DNA of 64,000 nucleotides from Phytophthora sp. 'mugwort'. Lineage: Eukaryota > Oomycota > Peronosporomycetes > Peronosporales > Peronosporaceae. This document shows, piece after piece, positions 22,778 to 32,059 of this stretch. The DNA lies in the NCBI GenBank assembly GCA_033558025.1, contig JAUCEF010000016.1:2480001-2544000 (forward strand), written 5' to 3'. Below the pieces are notes generated by a model. It saw only the letters and a program-made list of their open reading frames with translations. It had not been told where the DNA came from and made no database searches. Numbering within the stretch: position 1 is the first letter of the stretch; each line of letters opens with the position of its first letter. The translations under genes and the position numbers were made by a program.

Positions 22778-22990
22778 TGTCGATAATACCCGAAAATACT
22801 TGTCAAGAATATCCATAAAACCTTGATAATACTGAGCCATTGTCGAAATTATCCGAAAACATTGTCGAGAATAGAAGTAAAACCTTGATAATACCGAGTC
22901 ATCGTCGATATTACCCGAAAAACGTTTGTCGAGAATAGAAGTAAAACCTTGTCGAGTATGTCCGAAAAAAACTCATCTGGAATAGCCGAA
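22778..22990. repeat. Imperfect tandem repeat, about 70-bp unit
   Basis: Units share TGTCGA...TTACCCGAAAA, TTGTCGAGAATAGAAGTAAAACCTTG and ATAATACCGAGTCAT, in about 2.7 copies. A shorter motif (GTCGAGTATACCCGAAAC) recurs at 23459-23513 inside the next relic. It lies directly between the Crypton and the Ulp1-like relic. Confidence 0.65.
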
Positions 22991-23033
22991 AAAAGCCTCG
23001 ATTGCCAGTTCCGAAACGACAGCAAGAAGCAAC

Positions 23034-24100
23034 ATGGTAGACACGACCCAACACACGATCGCTGAGAAGTTCGAGATCGTCCTAGCGGTGAAGGGGCAAG
23101 GAAGGACCATCCGAGACGTCTCGCAAGAAGCTAATAGTCCGCACATGACGCTACTCGTTTTTTTTTGCCCGCGGAAGAAGATCTGCTTTCCACGCCGGCC
23201 GACCCGTCTTCAAAACGTGCGACACGTCTTAGAGTTTCTGTTCCAACCGAGGAGTTCGAGCCCGAATTGGTTAGTCTCGTCAGACAACGCTACCGAGGGT
23301 TTGAAGGTTTCACGTAGTGACATTATTGCGAAATGCGTCAAGAAAACCAATCCAGGGTTGGCGGAGAAAACCGGTGGAGCTCGTAGCTTACCCGGTTCAT
23401 CAAGCGCAAAAACCTTGCTGATTGTGGTGGCACTTTATAAAACGACCTCCCAGGCGGTGTCGAGTATACCCGAAACGACCAACCAGGCGCCGGTGTCGAG
23501 TATATCCGAAACTATAGCCCGTTCGAGTTTACTTGAACGACCAAGCGGGAAGAGGGTATCGGATGCAAAGCCTTTCTCATGGAGATTGATGAAGGCGACG
23601 AAACGGTTATAATGTTTGTCGTCACCAATGCAACGGATAGCCCATTGGTTTGTAAAACTATGGCTGTTTGCTTTAGGCCAGACGATGCGTCGTACCACCT
23701 CCAGGTCACACGGAAAAATCTGGATACGCTCGAGCCTCAAAGTTGGTTAGATGACACCGATGACACCGTGATGTCATATTTCATCGACAGCACATCACTG
23801 CCAACGACGCAGCCTTCAATTTCGACTGCCACTTATTTGGAATTATACTAAGCGGGTAAAAAAACAAGAACAGCATGGTGGCGAGGTACAAGGCGGTATG
23901 TGGCATAACGGCACGATTTCGTACGAAACGTTTCGAATCGTCATTATCCCAGTATGCGTGAACGGTCATTGGAGCTTTGTGGTGATGCAAAACCCACTGC
24001 TCGCCATTGAAGGAGTAAAACCTTATTATGCTGCACCTAGACTCGAAGAAGTACCACTCAACCCCGGAGATCGGGACAATTCTTGGAGGGCATATCAAGA
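23034..24100 (+). pseudogene. Ulp1-like (C48) cysteine protease relic, probably transposon-carried
   Basis: The first frame (23034-23612) starts with a helix-turn-helix-like stretch (IAEKFEIVLAVKGQGRTIRDVS). A second frame (23579-23851) contains LDTLEPQSWLDDTDDTVMSYFI, like the WLND entry motif of SUMO proteases. A third (23898 on) has FRIVIIPVCVNGHWSFVVMQNP, where HW is the catalytic-His block of C48 proteases. The Asp and Cys of the triad are not seen, and frames do not join, so it is dead. Ulp1 genes are often carried by Mutator-like elements; capture by an element is inference. Its 3' end runs into antisense Crypton sequence. Confidence 0.45.
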
Positions 24101-24830
24101 CAGAGGCGATGGAGAAGTATGCAACAAGCGAGTCAGCCTTTGTGCATGGTGCTGCTTTGGCTACGAAGCTGCCACCATCTCTCTTTATACAAAAGCTATC
24201 TAAGGTTTTCCCCATCTGAGTAGCCTAGACTCCAGCGAGGCTCTCTGCGTAGTAGGGAACTGGTCTAGCAGTCAAAGCTTAGCTTGCCTAAACAGTAATT
24301 TGCCTCAATAAATAAGTCACACCAAATTATACCTTCATAACGTTATAGCGTGTGTTTTAAATTGCCGCGCCATTTGCGTAATGCACCCCGCAGCGCCGAA
24401 GTTGTGCGACGGGAGCGCCGAATCCACCACGGATACTGATGCTACACGATCAAAGACCCGATTACGTGCGAGGTATAGCGCAGGCACTGTGTAGATGCGA
24501 GGTGGAGCAGTGGGTACGGCGCGACCCGCAGTGATCGCCGGCGCGTTCAAGATCTCCACAAGCGCGATACCAGGCGACAGCGTGACGGCGATGAGAGGCT
24601 GGCTTCGAAAGGTTGTTGATGAGCGCGGAGTACGGAGCAGACGGGACGAGGATAGTGAGAGCAATGATAAGCATGTGGAGAATGCCGCGAAGTCGGTATT
24701 TTGGGGGAAGCGATAGCGCCTGCTCTTCGGACCTCTTCACACGAATAAAGCGAAGGAAGGGCTCATCGACTGCGTCGATGGAGATGTTTCGCTAGTGGAT
24801 AATCTAGAGATCAGAGGCCCGCCCGAACAG
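24100..24830 (-). pseudogene. Crypton copy C, rearranged fragments
   Basis: On the minus strand, 24830-24335 gives WYLFGRASDL (with the catalytic Arg intact), then KRSEEQALSLPPKY..., the SPGIALVEILNAP block, and SHNFGAAG, where the usual SHSFRRGG catalytic block has lost its Arg. A separate piece, 24215-24100, carries MGKTLDSFCIKRDG, which belongs upstream in the protein but here lies downstream. The order is thus permuted, by rearrangement or by two adjacent insertions. Confidence 0.55.
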
Positions 24831-24946
24831 GTACCAAATAAAATAAAAATATGGATGCATCTTGGTAATCGCTACCAGAAGTTACGTAAGTATACAAATA
24901 TGCTAGCATCTTCTTTAAATAGCTTAATTATACATTACATGCTGTA

Positions 24947-25036
24947 GGCCAACTAAACATTAGCACTCTTAAACTCTTTCATTAACGAAGTTGTGGGCCC
25001 ACTAAACATTAACACTTAAACTCTATCATTAAGGAA
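24947..25036. repeat. Two-copy direct repeat, about 48 bp
   Basis: GGCCAACTAAACATTAGCACT...TTTCATTAACGAAG is repeated as GGCCCACTAAACATTAACACT...TATCATTAAGGAAA with few changes. It borders the following GC-rich block. Confidence 0.7.
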
Positions 25037-25370
25037 AGGCGGCAGCAGCGACGAGGGCGGAGGGAGCGGACGGCGTGAGCTTTCGACCGCCAGACGGGCG
25101 GCACATCGGCCAGCGAAAGAGGGTGGTCGATTCGGGCGGGCGGAATGAGAACGGCGCGGACGGGCGGCAAGAGATCTGGTAGGCTGACGGCAGGATGGGG
25201 GCGGCGGCGTGGACGGGCATCTTGGACGTGTGGCTTGGGCAGGCGGCGTCCGCGTACGGCAGCAGGACGGGTGGCAGGACGGACAATACAGGAGATCGGC
25301 GAGGGCGGGTCGTTTGGGTGGTTTGGGTGAGCGGGTGGGGGGATAGCCACCGCCCCGACAGCAGGGATTA
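25037..25370. other. GC-rich low-complexity block
   Basis: GGCGG/CGGGCGG-rich sequence gives Pro/Arg/Gly-rich frames on both strands, none with a domain. These frames are considered compositional artefacts. Confidence 0.5.
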
Positions 25371-26060
25371 ATTAGTCGCTGATGAAATTAACGCATTTGA
25401 ATTAACATGGTACTAACTGTCAACTGCTGTAACGCTATGGCGTTGAGGAAAGCTTCTTGAACTGCATTCGCATCAAGTTGGAGTTGAACTTTATCTTTTT
25501 TGACACGGTGCAGATGTTGCTAATGTTGAGGAGAAGCAAAAGATTGGGTCGCGAAAGAGCGCTCGGTTCAACTCGCGCATGAAGTACAGCATGAAGGTAC
25601 CGCAATCAAAGCTGTTGCGTTGTGGCGGGTCGGTCTGTACGTGCTTGGTCGCATATGTACGAAGACATTGGCATATCCTATATGATGACGCGTCTGTTAT
25701 GATGGATTGTAGATCTAGCTTCCAAGCTCATCTTCGTGTTGCATCAACCACTCTTCAAAATCCATCAGTGGCTGCAGCAAGCTTCTGAAGGTTTATCCAG
25801 GATTGACTCCGCATGCATGGTTAAATGCACGGGCACGAACCGGAACTGATCAGCAGAATTTTCGTCATGTTCGAGGCAGGACCATAACAGATCTCAGGGT
25901 AGGAGGCGCCATGGCAGCCGTAATCTTTGTTTCGCGGGATATCGGGAATATTGAAACCCCTCGGACGCCGCCAATGGTGTGGATGTTGTCCTCCTCACAA
26001 TATACTTCCTTTAATGAAAAGCGCAGTTCAGTAAGGAAGGTAGTTAATGAAATGGTAACC
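25371..26060. other. Unassigned sequence
   Basis: Short plus-strand frames (25579-25788, 25803-26069) without recognisable domains. Possibly a decayed repeat. Confidence 0.4.
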
Positions 26061-26063
26061 ATA

Positions 26064-26294
26064 TCATAAGCTATCCGACCGGAGGACCCTTCCTACCTGT
26101 ACCAAAGGTACGATACATCCCGCGAAGTTGATATGGATATCCATCAGATTGTCATCGATGACGTCCTTGAACACTCCTTTTAGCCACGGCTGCCGGCTGA
26201 GCCAGATGAAGTAGCGAGGGTCCTTCTCCATGAGCTGCTGGACTGTCTCGCCCTTACGCTTGCCAAGGGGAACCACGAAGTCGGTGGTACTCAT
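26064..26294 (-). CDS. Small protein with ExoX-like C-terminal domain, 76 aa
   Basis: ATG at 26294, unbroken to 26064. The core LGKRKGETVQQLMEKDPRYF followed by IWLSRQPW matches the GKYKGKTV-x-DPxYxxWL pattern of the ExoX-like C-terminal domain, which is found beside DnaQ-type exonucleases and as stand-alone proteins in large DNA viruses. No exonuclease domain is attached. A perfect 11-bp-stem hairpin lies just upstream, and the next minus-strand gene (26347-26852) precedes it. The role is unknown; nucleic-acid binding is an inference from the family. It may be a functional small gene, since the frame is intact among broken neighbours. Confidence 0.55.
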   Translation of the reverse strand: MSTTDFVVPLGKRKGETVQQLMEKDPRYFIWLSRQPWLKGVFKDVIDDNLMDIHINFAGCIVPLVQVGRVLRSDSL

Positions 26295-26297
26295 GCT

Positions 26298-26330
26298 TGA
26301 TGCTTTATAGTATAAAGAGATAAAGCATCA
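26298..26330. terminator. Perfect 11-bp inverted repeat between two minus-strand genes
   Basis: TGATGCTTTAT (26298-26308) and ATAAAGCATCA (26320-26330) flank an 11-nt loop. It sits 17 bp after the stop of the upstream gene (26347-26349) and 4 bp before the ATG of the ExoX-like gene, where an RNA-processing or termination hairpin would lie. The function is inferred from position only. Confidence 0.5.
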
Positions 26331-26346
26331 GGATGAAACGCTTTTA

Positions 26347-26852
26347 TTAATGCAACATGTACTTCTTGGCAAGCCTCATCTTCGCAACGGCGGCAGTGTC
26401 GAGCGTGTCGTCCTCCGCGAAGATGAGTTGAAGACGATGACCTGATCACGTTCCTCCATGAGCTTTGGGTTGCGCGGATCGGCTGGGCTGTCGATGCTCA
26501 TAAACGAGACGTACATCCGCTCAAGCAGAGACATCTCACCGTCCAAACCCCCCGCTCGTAGCACAGCTTATAGGCCTGCTCGAACATCTGTAAAGCGGCA
26601 CCTCAGTCTCCGCGTTCTGGTTCGGCTGGCCCAGGACACCGCGCAAGAGCTCGCGACAGTGTTGCCGAGCTCGGCATCAACGGTCGGAAATGCCTTCCAG
26701 AACGGCATGGAACGGAGCGCGTTGAACTCGGCGAAGTTGTGGAAGAACATCTTGGGGCTTGGCGGGGAAATGAGAAGTGAGCGTCGCCGGAGACGTAAAT
26801 AGATATGTAGCCAGAAAAGGCGCCAGCTGCTTACTTGATAGTTGAAAGACAT
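26347..26852 (-). pseudogene. Unknown two-exon gene, frame-shifted
   Basis: ATG at 26852 opens a six-codon exon (MSFNYQ), then a GTAAGC donor, an 84-nt intron (26751-26834) ending CCCCAAG, then MFFHNFAEFNALRSMPFWKAF. The rest of the protein appears only by switching frames (near 26660, near 26580, at the G-run near 26545 and near 26420): acidic, Leu/Met-rich segments with LLERMYVSFMSIDSPADPR and a C-terminus AKMRLAKKYMLH ending at TAA 26347-26349. No family was recognised. Some shifts could be assembly errors. The intron overlaps the first unit of the tandem array. Confidence 0.45.
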
Positions 26853-27345
26853 GCATCCAAAAAGGTAGCCACTGATGTTCCCAGCTACACCCTCTGGAAC
26901 AACTCTAATTTGTAGCCGAAAATGAAGCCGGTGATGTCATTGCTACATCTATGTAGAGGAGTCTGATTTGTAGCCAGAAATGCAGCCGGTAATGTCATCT
27001 GCTACACCCTATGTTGAGACACCGTATTGTAGCCAGAAATATATCCAGTGATGTCGTCTGCTACAATCGATGTGGAAGACTCTGATTTGTAGCCAAAAAA
27101 TGTATCCAGTGATAACATCTGATACAACTCTATTTATAGAACCGCTTTGTAGCCAGAAAAGCAGCTATTGATGTCATCTGCTACTCTTTATGTAGAGACA
27201 CCGTGTTGTAGCCGGGAATGTATCCAGTGATGCCATCACCTGCACTATGTAGAAGCCGTTTGTAGCCAGAGATGTATCCGGTGATGCCATCTGCTACTCT
27301 CTATATAGAGACCGTTTTGTAGCCAGACATGTACCGTATAGTCGT
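26807..27345. repeat. Tandem array, about 58-bp unit, about nine copies
   Basis: Each unit begins GTAGCCAGAAATG(C/T)A(G/T)CC, continues AGTGATGTCATCTGCTAC and ends in TGTAGAGACCGT. Starts are visible near 26807, 26865, 26912, 26970 and so on to 27319. Units are 46-60 bp and diverged by roughly 15-30 percent. The array extends into the intron of the 26347-26852 gene. Confidence 0.85.
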
Positions 27346-27400
27346 AGTCCTAGGCGACAAGCCCCAGACACGTATTATTACCATATGATCCGCAACAACT

Positions 27401-27879
27401 ACGAATTATTCAATCCGAGGTGCAGTTTTATTATCCAAAATGCAGTTTTAGTATTTGTCCTCATCACTATCGCTGTCACCACTGTCACTGCCGATCGTCG
27501 TCTGATCCACATCCCCCTCCGCCAAGTTGTACCTTTCTAACGAAGCAATGACCACGTCTGTATCTACGTCAACACTAGCGTCAGTTGCTGGTGGGTGTGT
27601 ATCCATCAAGAGCCCCACTCTCGAAAATCAGAAAAATCGAGGAAAAAGGGGAAAATCAGAGCGGGGCTCTTGATGGATACACACCCACCAGCAACTGACG
27701 CTAGTGTTGACGTAGATACAGACGTGGTTATTGCTTCGTTAGAAAGGTACAACTTGGCGGAAGGGGATGTGGACTCAGACGACGATCGGCAGTGACAGTG
27801 GTGACAGCGATAGTGATGAGGACAAATACTAAAACTGCATTTTGGATAATAAAACTGCACCTCGGATTGAATAATTCGT
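27401..27879. repeat. Large palindrome: 216-bp arms, 46-bp spacer
   Basis: Left arm 27401-27616 and right arm 27663-27879 are reverse complements with only a few mismatches (for example near 27526 and 27548). The left arm holds the C-terminal end of the pogo-like transposase on the minus strand (acidic tail ending DSDSDEDKY, stop 27448-27450). The right arm is an inverted duplicate of that end. The transcript could fold into a long hairpin. Confidence 0.9.
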
Positions 27880-29375
27880 GATTGTTTCACGTGACAAACC
27901 TGCCCAGCTTGACGTGATCCATTTGGTGATGTCCCGACGCGATGGTCCGACTAAAGCAGACGGCTGCTTTCATATGCTTCCCGGAGAATGGCGGCTCCGC
28001 GATCGGCCTCCTGCTGATCATATTTTTTTCGAGCGTTTAGAATGTCAGCGGCGAGCTTGTTTCGTTTTTCTTGTCGCTTTTTTTTGCCCTGGTTGTACGC
28101 CTTAAGTTGCTCGCGGAGTGTGTCAATCCAAGAGATCGTAGTAAACCTTTAAGAGGTTTATTGCACGAAATGTCCGCGGGTTGACAGACGTATGTATACT
28201 TGGCGGCACTTTTAGCAGGACAACGTTGAGCGAGGCGGCATTGTTGTTTTACCTCTTCCGTCCAATGTGCGCTAAAATCGTCCCACAACAACAACACTTT
28301 GTCTTCAGGATTCTCATGGTTGGCAAAATGAAATTCTAAAATTTCAGAGAGAGATCCGCGTTCCACGCAGTTTTGTTTCCAAATAACTGGCATGGATACT
28401 TCTCCTGCAGGGCTTTCACTTTATGCCAAACTGTTGTACCAAAACCATTCTGATCTCATCATTCTCAGCTCGTCGCTCTTTTGTCGCGGCGGCCGAAGTC
28501 TTGAAAATAATAAATGGGTCGCACTTAACACCATTCGAATCCGCTAAAAGCATGACAGTAGCACGTTGCTTGTCTTTATTAGCGCATTTTATCCAAACCG
28601 TTTTCGTCCCCTTTGTTGAGATTGTTTTCTTAGGCACATATTAAAAAAATACGGCTGCAAATTATGTTAGACATCGAATATCATATAAAATATAGCATAT
28701 AAACTCTGTATGTACCTGTTTAACCTGCGTTGAATATTTTGATGCAGTTCTGCTCGACAGCAGTTTGAAGCACCAACGCTCTAAACGCTTGGGCGGCCTC
28801 GGCTGCGCTTGAGGTGTGGTTTCGCTTTGACGAGTTCTGATACGTAACGACAACCTGTATCGCCTCATGAACAGCTTCACCCAAGTTGAAGAAGCTGTGA
28901 ACTTGTCGGGAGCAATATCAGATTCAGCCGCCACCTCCTTTGCTTTTGTCGCTAGCATGAAGCGCGATACAGGAACTCATTCCTTCCTAAGCGTATTGAT
29001 CCACTGGACTGTCTCTTCTTCTCCCTCTAGGCTAAGGACGGTGGTGTCGCCGAGCTTCCGAGAGTTGAGATGACGTGCTCGCCCTGACGCACACGCCGAA
29101 TGTATCGAAGCCGATGCCTTTTTCCACTTGCTGATCAGTTATTCTTTTGCTCTGTGGTATTTCCTTGTGAGCTGCCCATAGAAGTGCGCAATGCAATGCT
29201 TGACGGAATGGCCTTTGTCGGCTTGAGGACGTCTCTTTTGCCGCCGTACGTCACGGCAACCCTCTTGTATTGCTTTCGGCGCTTGCCCGAACCTATGATG
29301 CATGGGCGGGTCATGCTTCCTTCCCGCATTGATGCCGAATGTGGTACTGCGCGCTCTTTTAGAGCCAATGGCGCG
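27448..29375 (-). pseudogene. Pogo/Tigger-like DDE_1 transposase, one intron
   Basis: Minus-strand order: basic N-terminus (about 29375-29140), CENP-B-type HTH region (LSLEGEEETVQWINTLRKEG, FMLATKAKEVAAES and SSTWVKLFMRRYRLSLRIRTRQ, 29060-28820), IFNA-G-stop-TA where DQ of the first catalytic block is lost, an intron of about 60 nt (ending TTTGCAG near 28650), then YVPKKTISTKGTKTVWIKC, VKCDPFIIFKTS, and the second catalytic block KVLLLWDDFSAHWT with CQPADIS (28393-28100). The acidic C-terminus lies in the palindrome arm at 27448-27615, after a disrupted stretch. Two stops flank the first Asp block and several shifts occur, so it is inactive. Family role: cut-and-paste transposition. Confidence 0.8.
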
Positions 29376-29610
29376 TAAAAATAAGGGATCCTCTATGAAA
29401 CTGCCGACCAATCATTATGTCTCGATTTAGGTGTCGCCCAAGGAGAAAATGTCGCCAAGGACTACGACTATACGGTATCCAGTAATGTCCACGAACGATT
29501 GGTTGAAATGTTGACGTGTCGCAAGGATGCTTCTCCCCGTTCATCGCTCATTTCCCCCCGCGCCATCAACGACACCAGTGACTGCAACGGCGATAACTCC
29601 TCCCGCGGTG
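29376..29610. other. Short intergenic stretch
   Basis: Lies between the pogo N-terminus and the next plus-strand gene. No terminal inverted repeat matching the other end of the pogo element was recognised. Confidence 0.35.
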
Positions 29611-29960
29611 ATGTCGGAAGTACTCTGGACCAAGACACATGCTGACCTCGCCCAAGTCCGTCTTGTGCGCAATGAGAACATCTTCACGGAGGTCTGGGCG
29701 ATGCTGATGACAGAGGCCACAGACGACGAGGTCGCGGAGATGTACGAGTTCACTACAAGTCGCTAGCCTCGGCCGATCAGCAGGCGAATGAGAAGCCGGT
29801 GCGCCGTCGCACAACGCGTGACCCAGCGTTATTCCAGGCGTGGACCGCGGAGGCAGAACGTAACAAGCGGAACAAGCTCTTCCGCTACGCGACGGGCGGC
29901 ATACGGATGGATTACGACAAAGAGCGCGCCATGTACCGCTATGTGAAGCAAGCCATTTGA
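29611..29960 (+). pseudogene. Unknown protein gene, one frame shift (first of three co-oriented)
   Basis: ATG 29611 starts MSEVLWTKTHADLAQVRLVR. The frame shifts by one near 29755, after which YKSLASADQQANEKPVRRRTTR and KRNKLFRYATGGIRMDYDKE continue to TGA 29958-29960. The protein is about 116 residues: an acidic helical first half and a basic second half. No family was recognised. It lies 28 bp before the next frame on the same strand, so the genes were probably once compactly arranged. The shift could be an assembly error. Confidence 0.4.
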
Positions 29961-29988
29961 CCAAGGGTGTTCGAACCGGCTCGTCGGG

Positions 29989-31063
29989 ATGCTAACCGGC
30001 ATCGACCGCGGCGCCGTTGACCAGTTCCTTAAGCGTTGGATTCAGGCGGAATCGTCGGAGGTCACGGCGCTCGCGGAAGACGCCAGCAGCAGCGACGTCA
30101 GCAGCAACGACTCCACAGCAGCGACGCCAGCAGCAGCGACGATCCAGTTTCCAAGCGTCAGAAGATCACCGCCACCGCCAAGCGATTCACCGTTGTGCAA
30201 CCTAGCGGAGAGGAGATCACAACCGCTGCGTACGACGCCGCTCAAGCGCACCAGAAGATGCGGCCTACCCACAGCCGGCGCCGCATCATCCGAGGTGACC
30301 CCGCCTTTCATGCGCAGGATGAGAGAGAGCCCCCAATATGGGTACCGCGGCGTGTCGCAGTCGATACCGCGTTGCATGGGCGCACGCTGAAGGAGGCGAT
30401 CAAGGACAAATTCGCGTCCACGATTCAAGACGACGAGGGGCATCTCTATACGATCGCTCAAGCAGCTCGACTGATTGATGATGAAAAGCGGGTGATGACG
30501 ATGGCGCTGCGGCTCAGGGCATGGTGACGCGGTGCAGTCGGGAGCTCAGAACACGCCGGAAGCTTTGATGCAGTGCAGCCGAACAACACGCCGGAAGCTG
30601 GTGTCGCGGTGCAGACGAATACGACGCAGGCAGCTGGTGACGTGGCACAGACAGAAGCTGATAACGCGGTGCAACCGGATGCTGGTGACGCAGAGTTGTT
30701 GGAAGATGATGACGCGGCGCAGAGCAACGAGTACGAATTGCTACGCGCCAAAGTGAAGTTCCTGTCGGACAAGCAGCTAAAGGAGCTGAAAGTGTTCATG
30801 ATACGCGGCCAACAAGACCTCTCAGCCGACGAAGCTGCGAAGATGCAGACTGACATTGGAAAGAGGAAGAGAGCAATGGAAGCAAGACTCCGCAGCGGCG
30901 AGAAAGCCCCCCCCCCCCCGCCAAGAAATTCAGAATGTTGCAGCTCGCCTTCGGAACGACGATGCCACAGGAGGACATCCTGTTCGTTTGCGTCGGTGTG
31001 ACGAGAAAGACCCTGAGCACCGTCAAGTCACGGGTGAGGAAAGTACTCATTATGATGCCGTAA
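29989..31063 (+). pseudogene. Unknown Ser/Ala/Gln-rich protein gene, several frame shifts (second)
   Basis: Starts MLTGIDRGAVDQFLKRWIQA, then a Ser/Gln-repeat linker (CAGCAG-rich, 30080-30140). Successive frames give VSKRQKITATAKRFTVVQPS, LHGRTLKEAIKDKFASTIQD and EGHLYTIAQAARLIDDEKR (30150-30510), a repeated acidic linker (T/V-QTEADNAVQPDAGD), a helical segment (LRAKVKFLSDKQLKELKVFM), and after a 13-base C-run (30907-30919) KKFRMLQLAFGTT and a tail ending in TAA 31061-31063. The shifts fall in low-complexity DNA, so some may be sequencing errors. No family was recognised; the alternation of linkers and helical blocks suggests a multidomain nuclear protein. Confidence 0.4.
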
Positions 31064-31084
31064 TGCGTGTGGAATGTCACTCTT

Positions 31085-31230
31085 TTCATTTGCGTACGTC
31101 ACAAAACGGAAATCAATGACTGAACGGAAACAACGTCACGTCACTGAAAGGAACCAATGACACGGCACAGAACTGAAACCAATGAGACGGCACAGAACAG
31201 AGACCAATGTCACATCACAGAACTGAGTTG
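31085..31230. repeat. Short tandem repeat, about 26-bp unit
   Basis: AACCAATGACACGGCACAGA-ACTGA recurs as AACCAATGAGACGGCACAGA-ACAGAG and ACCAATGTCACATCACAGA-ACTGAG, with weaker copies upstream to 31085. It separates two co-oriented unknown genes and may include promoter sequence of the next. Confidence 0.7.
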
Positions 31231-31291
31231 ACGTCTAACTCTCTCCCTCGCTTTCCCCCCCCCCCTTAATTCGAAAATTTAAGAAAGCGGC

Positions 31292-32050
31292 ATGTCCAAG
31301 ATCGACCTCCTGCGCCAGCAGCTCGCCCATGAGCGCGACCTCGGCCAGCGCCTAGAAGCCGACCTCGAGAACCTCCGCCAGCAGCTCCGGTATGAGCGCG
31401 CCCGCCCCACGCCGAGCATCATGACGCTATGGTCGCCCTGAAGTCGCACACAACGAGGCGCTGGTCGAGCAAGCGCGGGAGCATCGCGCTCAGGTTACGC
31501 AGCGGCTCGACCGGCTCTTCCGCGCGCATGAGCAGACGCGTGATGCGCTGCGCGTGGAAATCAAGACGCTGCGCGACGAGCTAATCAAGACCACGCGCAA
31601 GCGCACCGTCGACCCAGCATCGCGCGACATAGTCCACGGTATTGCCAACGCCATCTACTCCGACCCCGAGCAGCCTGAAAACCCAAGAGAGAAGATTGTG
31701 CGCTGCATCGCCGGCCTGCGGTCGTACATGAAGGCGCAGATCTCCACGTTTACCGAGCCTGGCGCGGCTGTGCTGCTGCCTTACACCGGGACGGCCAACC
31801 CGATCGACTGGCGCAACAACTTCGTGCGCCTGGGGAACATCACCAAGTCGTCAAACGTAAGTGTCATGCGCTGATGTCTTTGCTTACACTTCAAGCTACT
31901 CACCATCTCATACTAACGACAGCTCTTGTGCAGTGGCAAGCGACGTCGAATGTGACGTTCCGCTGCGTCAACTTGCGGATCAACCCGGACGGCCCGTTCC
32001 CGCTTGAAGAGCTGTCATGCTCATCGGCGACCAGCGGATCGATGTCGTGA
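31292..32050 (+). pseudogene. Unknown coiled-coil protein gene, one intron, one frame shift (third)
   Basis: ATG 31292 starts a heptad-rich coiled coil (LLRQQLAHERDLGQRLEADL). The frame shifts near 31430, resumes as VEQAREHRAQVTQRLDRLF, then a globular-looking part (GIANAIYSDPEQPENPREKI, IDWRNNFVRLGNITKSSN). An intron of 77 nt (31857-31933) has GTAAGT donor, CTAAC branch-like site and GTGCAG acceptor. Exon 2 gives WQATSNVTFRCVNLRINPDG and stops at 32048-32050. No family was recognised. The well-formed intron and conserved-looking C-terminus suggest a gene that was recently functional. It is followed within 40 bp by a Crypton fragment. Confidence 0.5.
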
Positions 32051-32059
32051 CCTGTGCGC

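Noticed and set aside
25009..25350. Pro/Arg-rich open frames on both strands
   Set aside because: Low-complexity GGCGG/CGGGCGG composition keeps all frames open; no protein feature.
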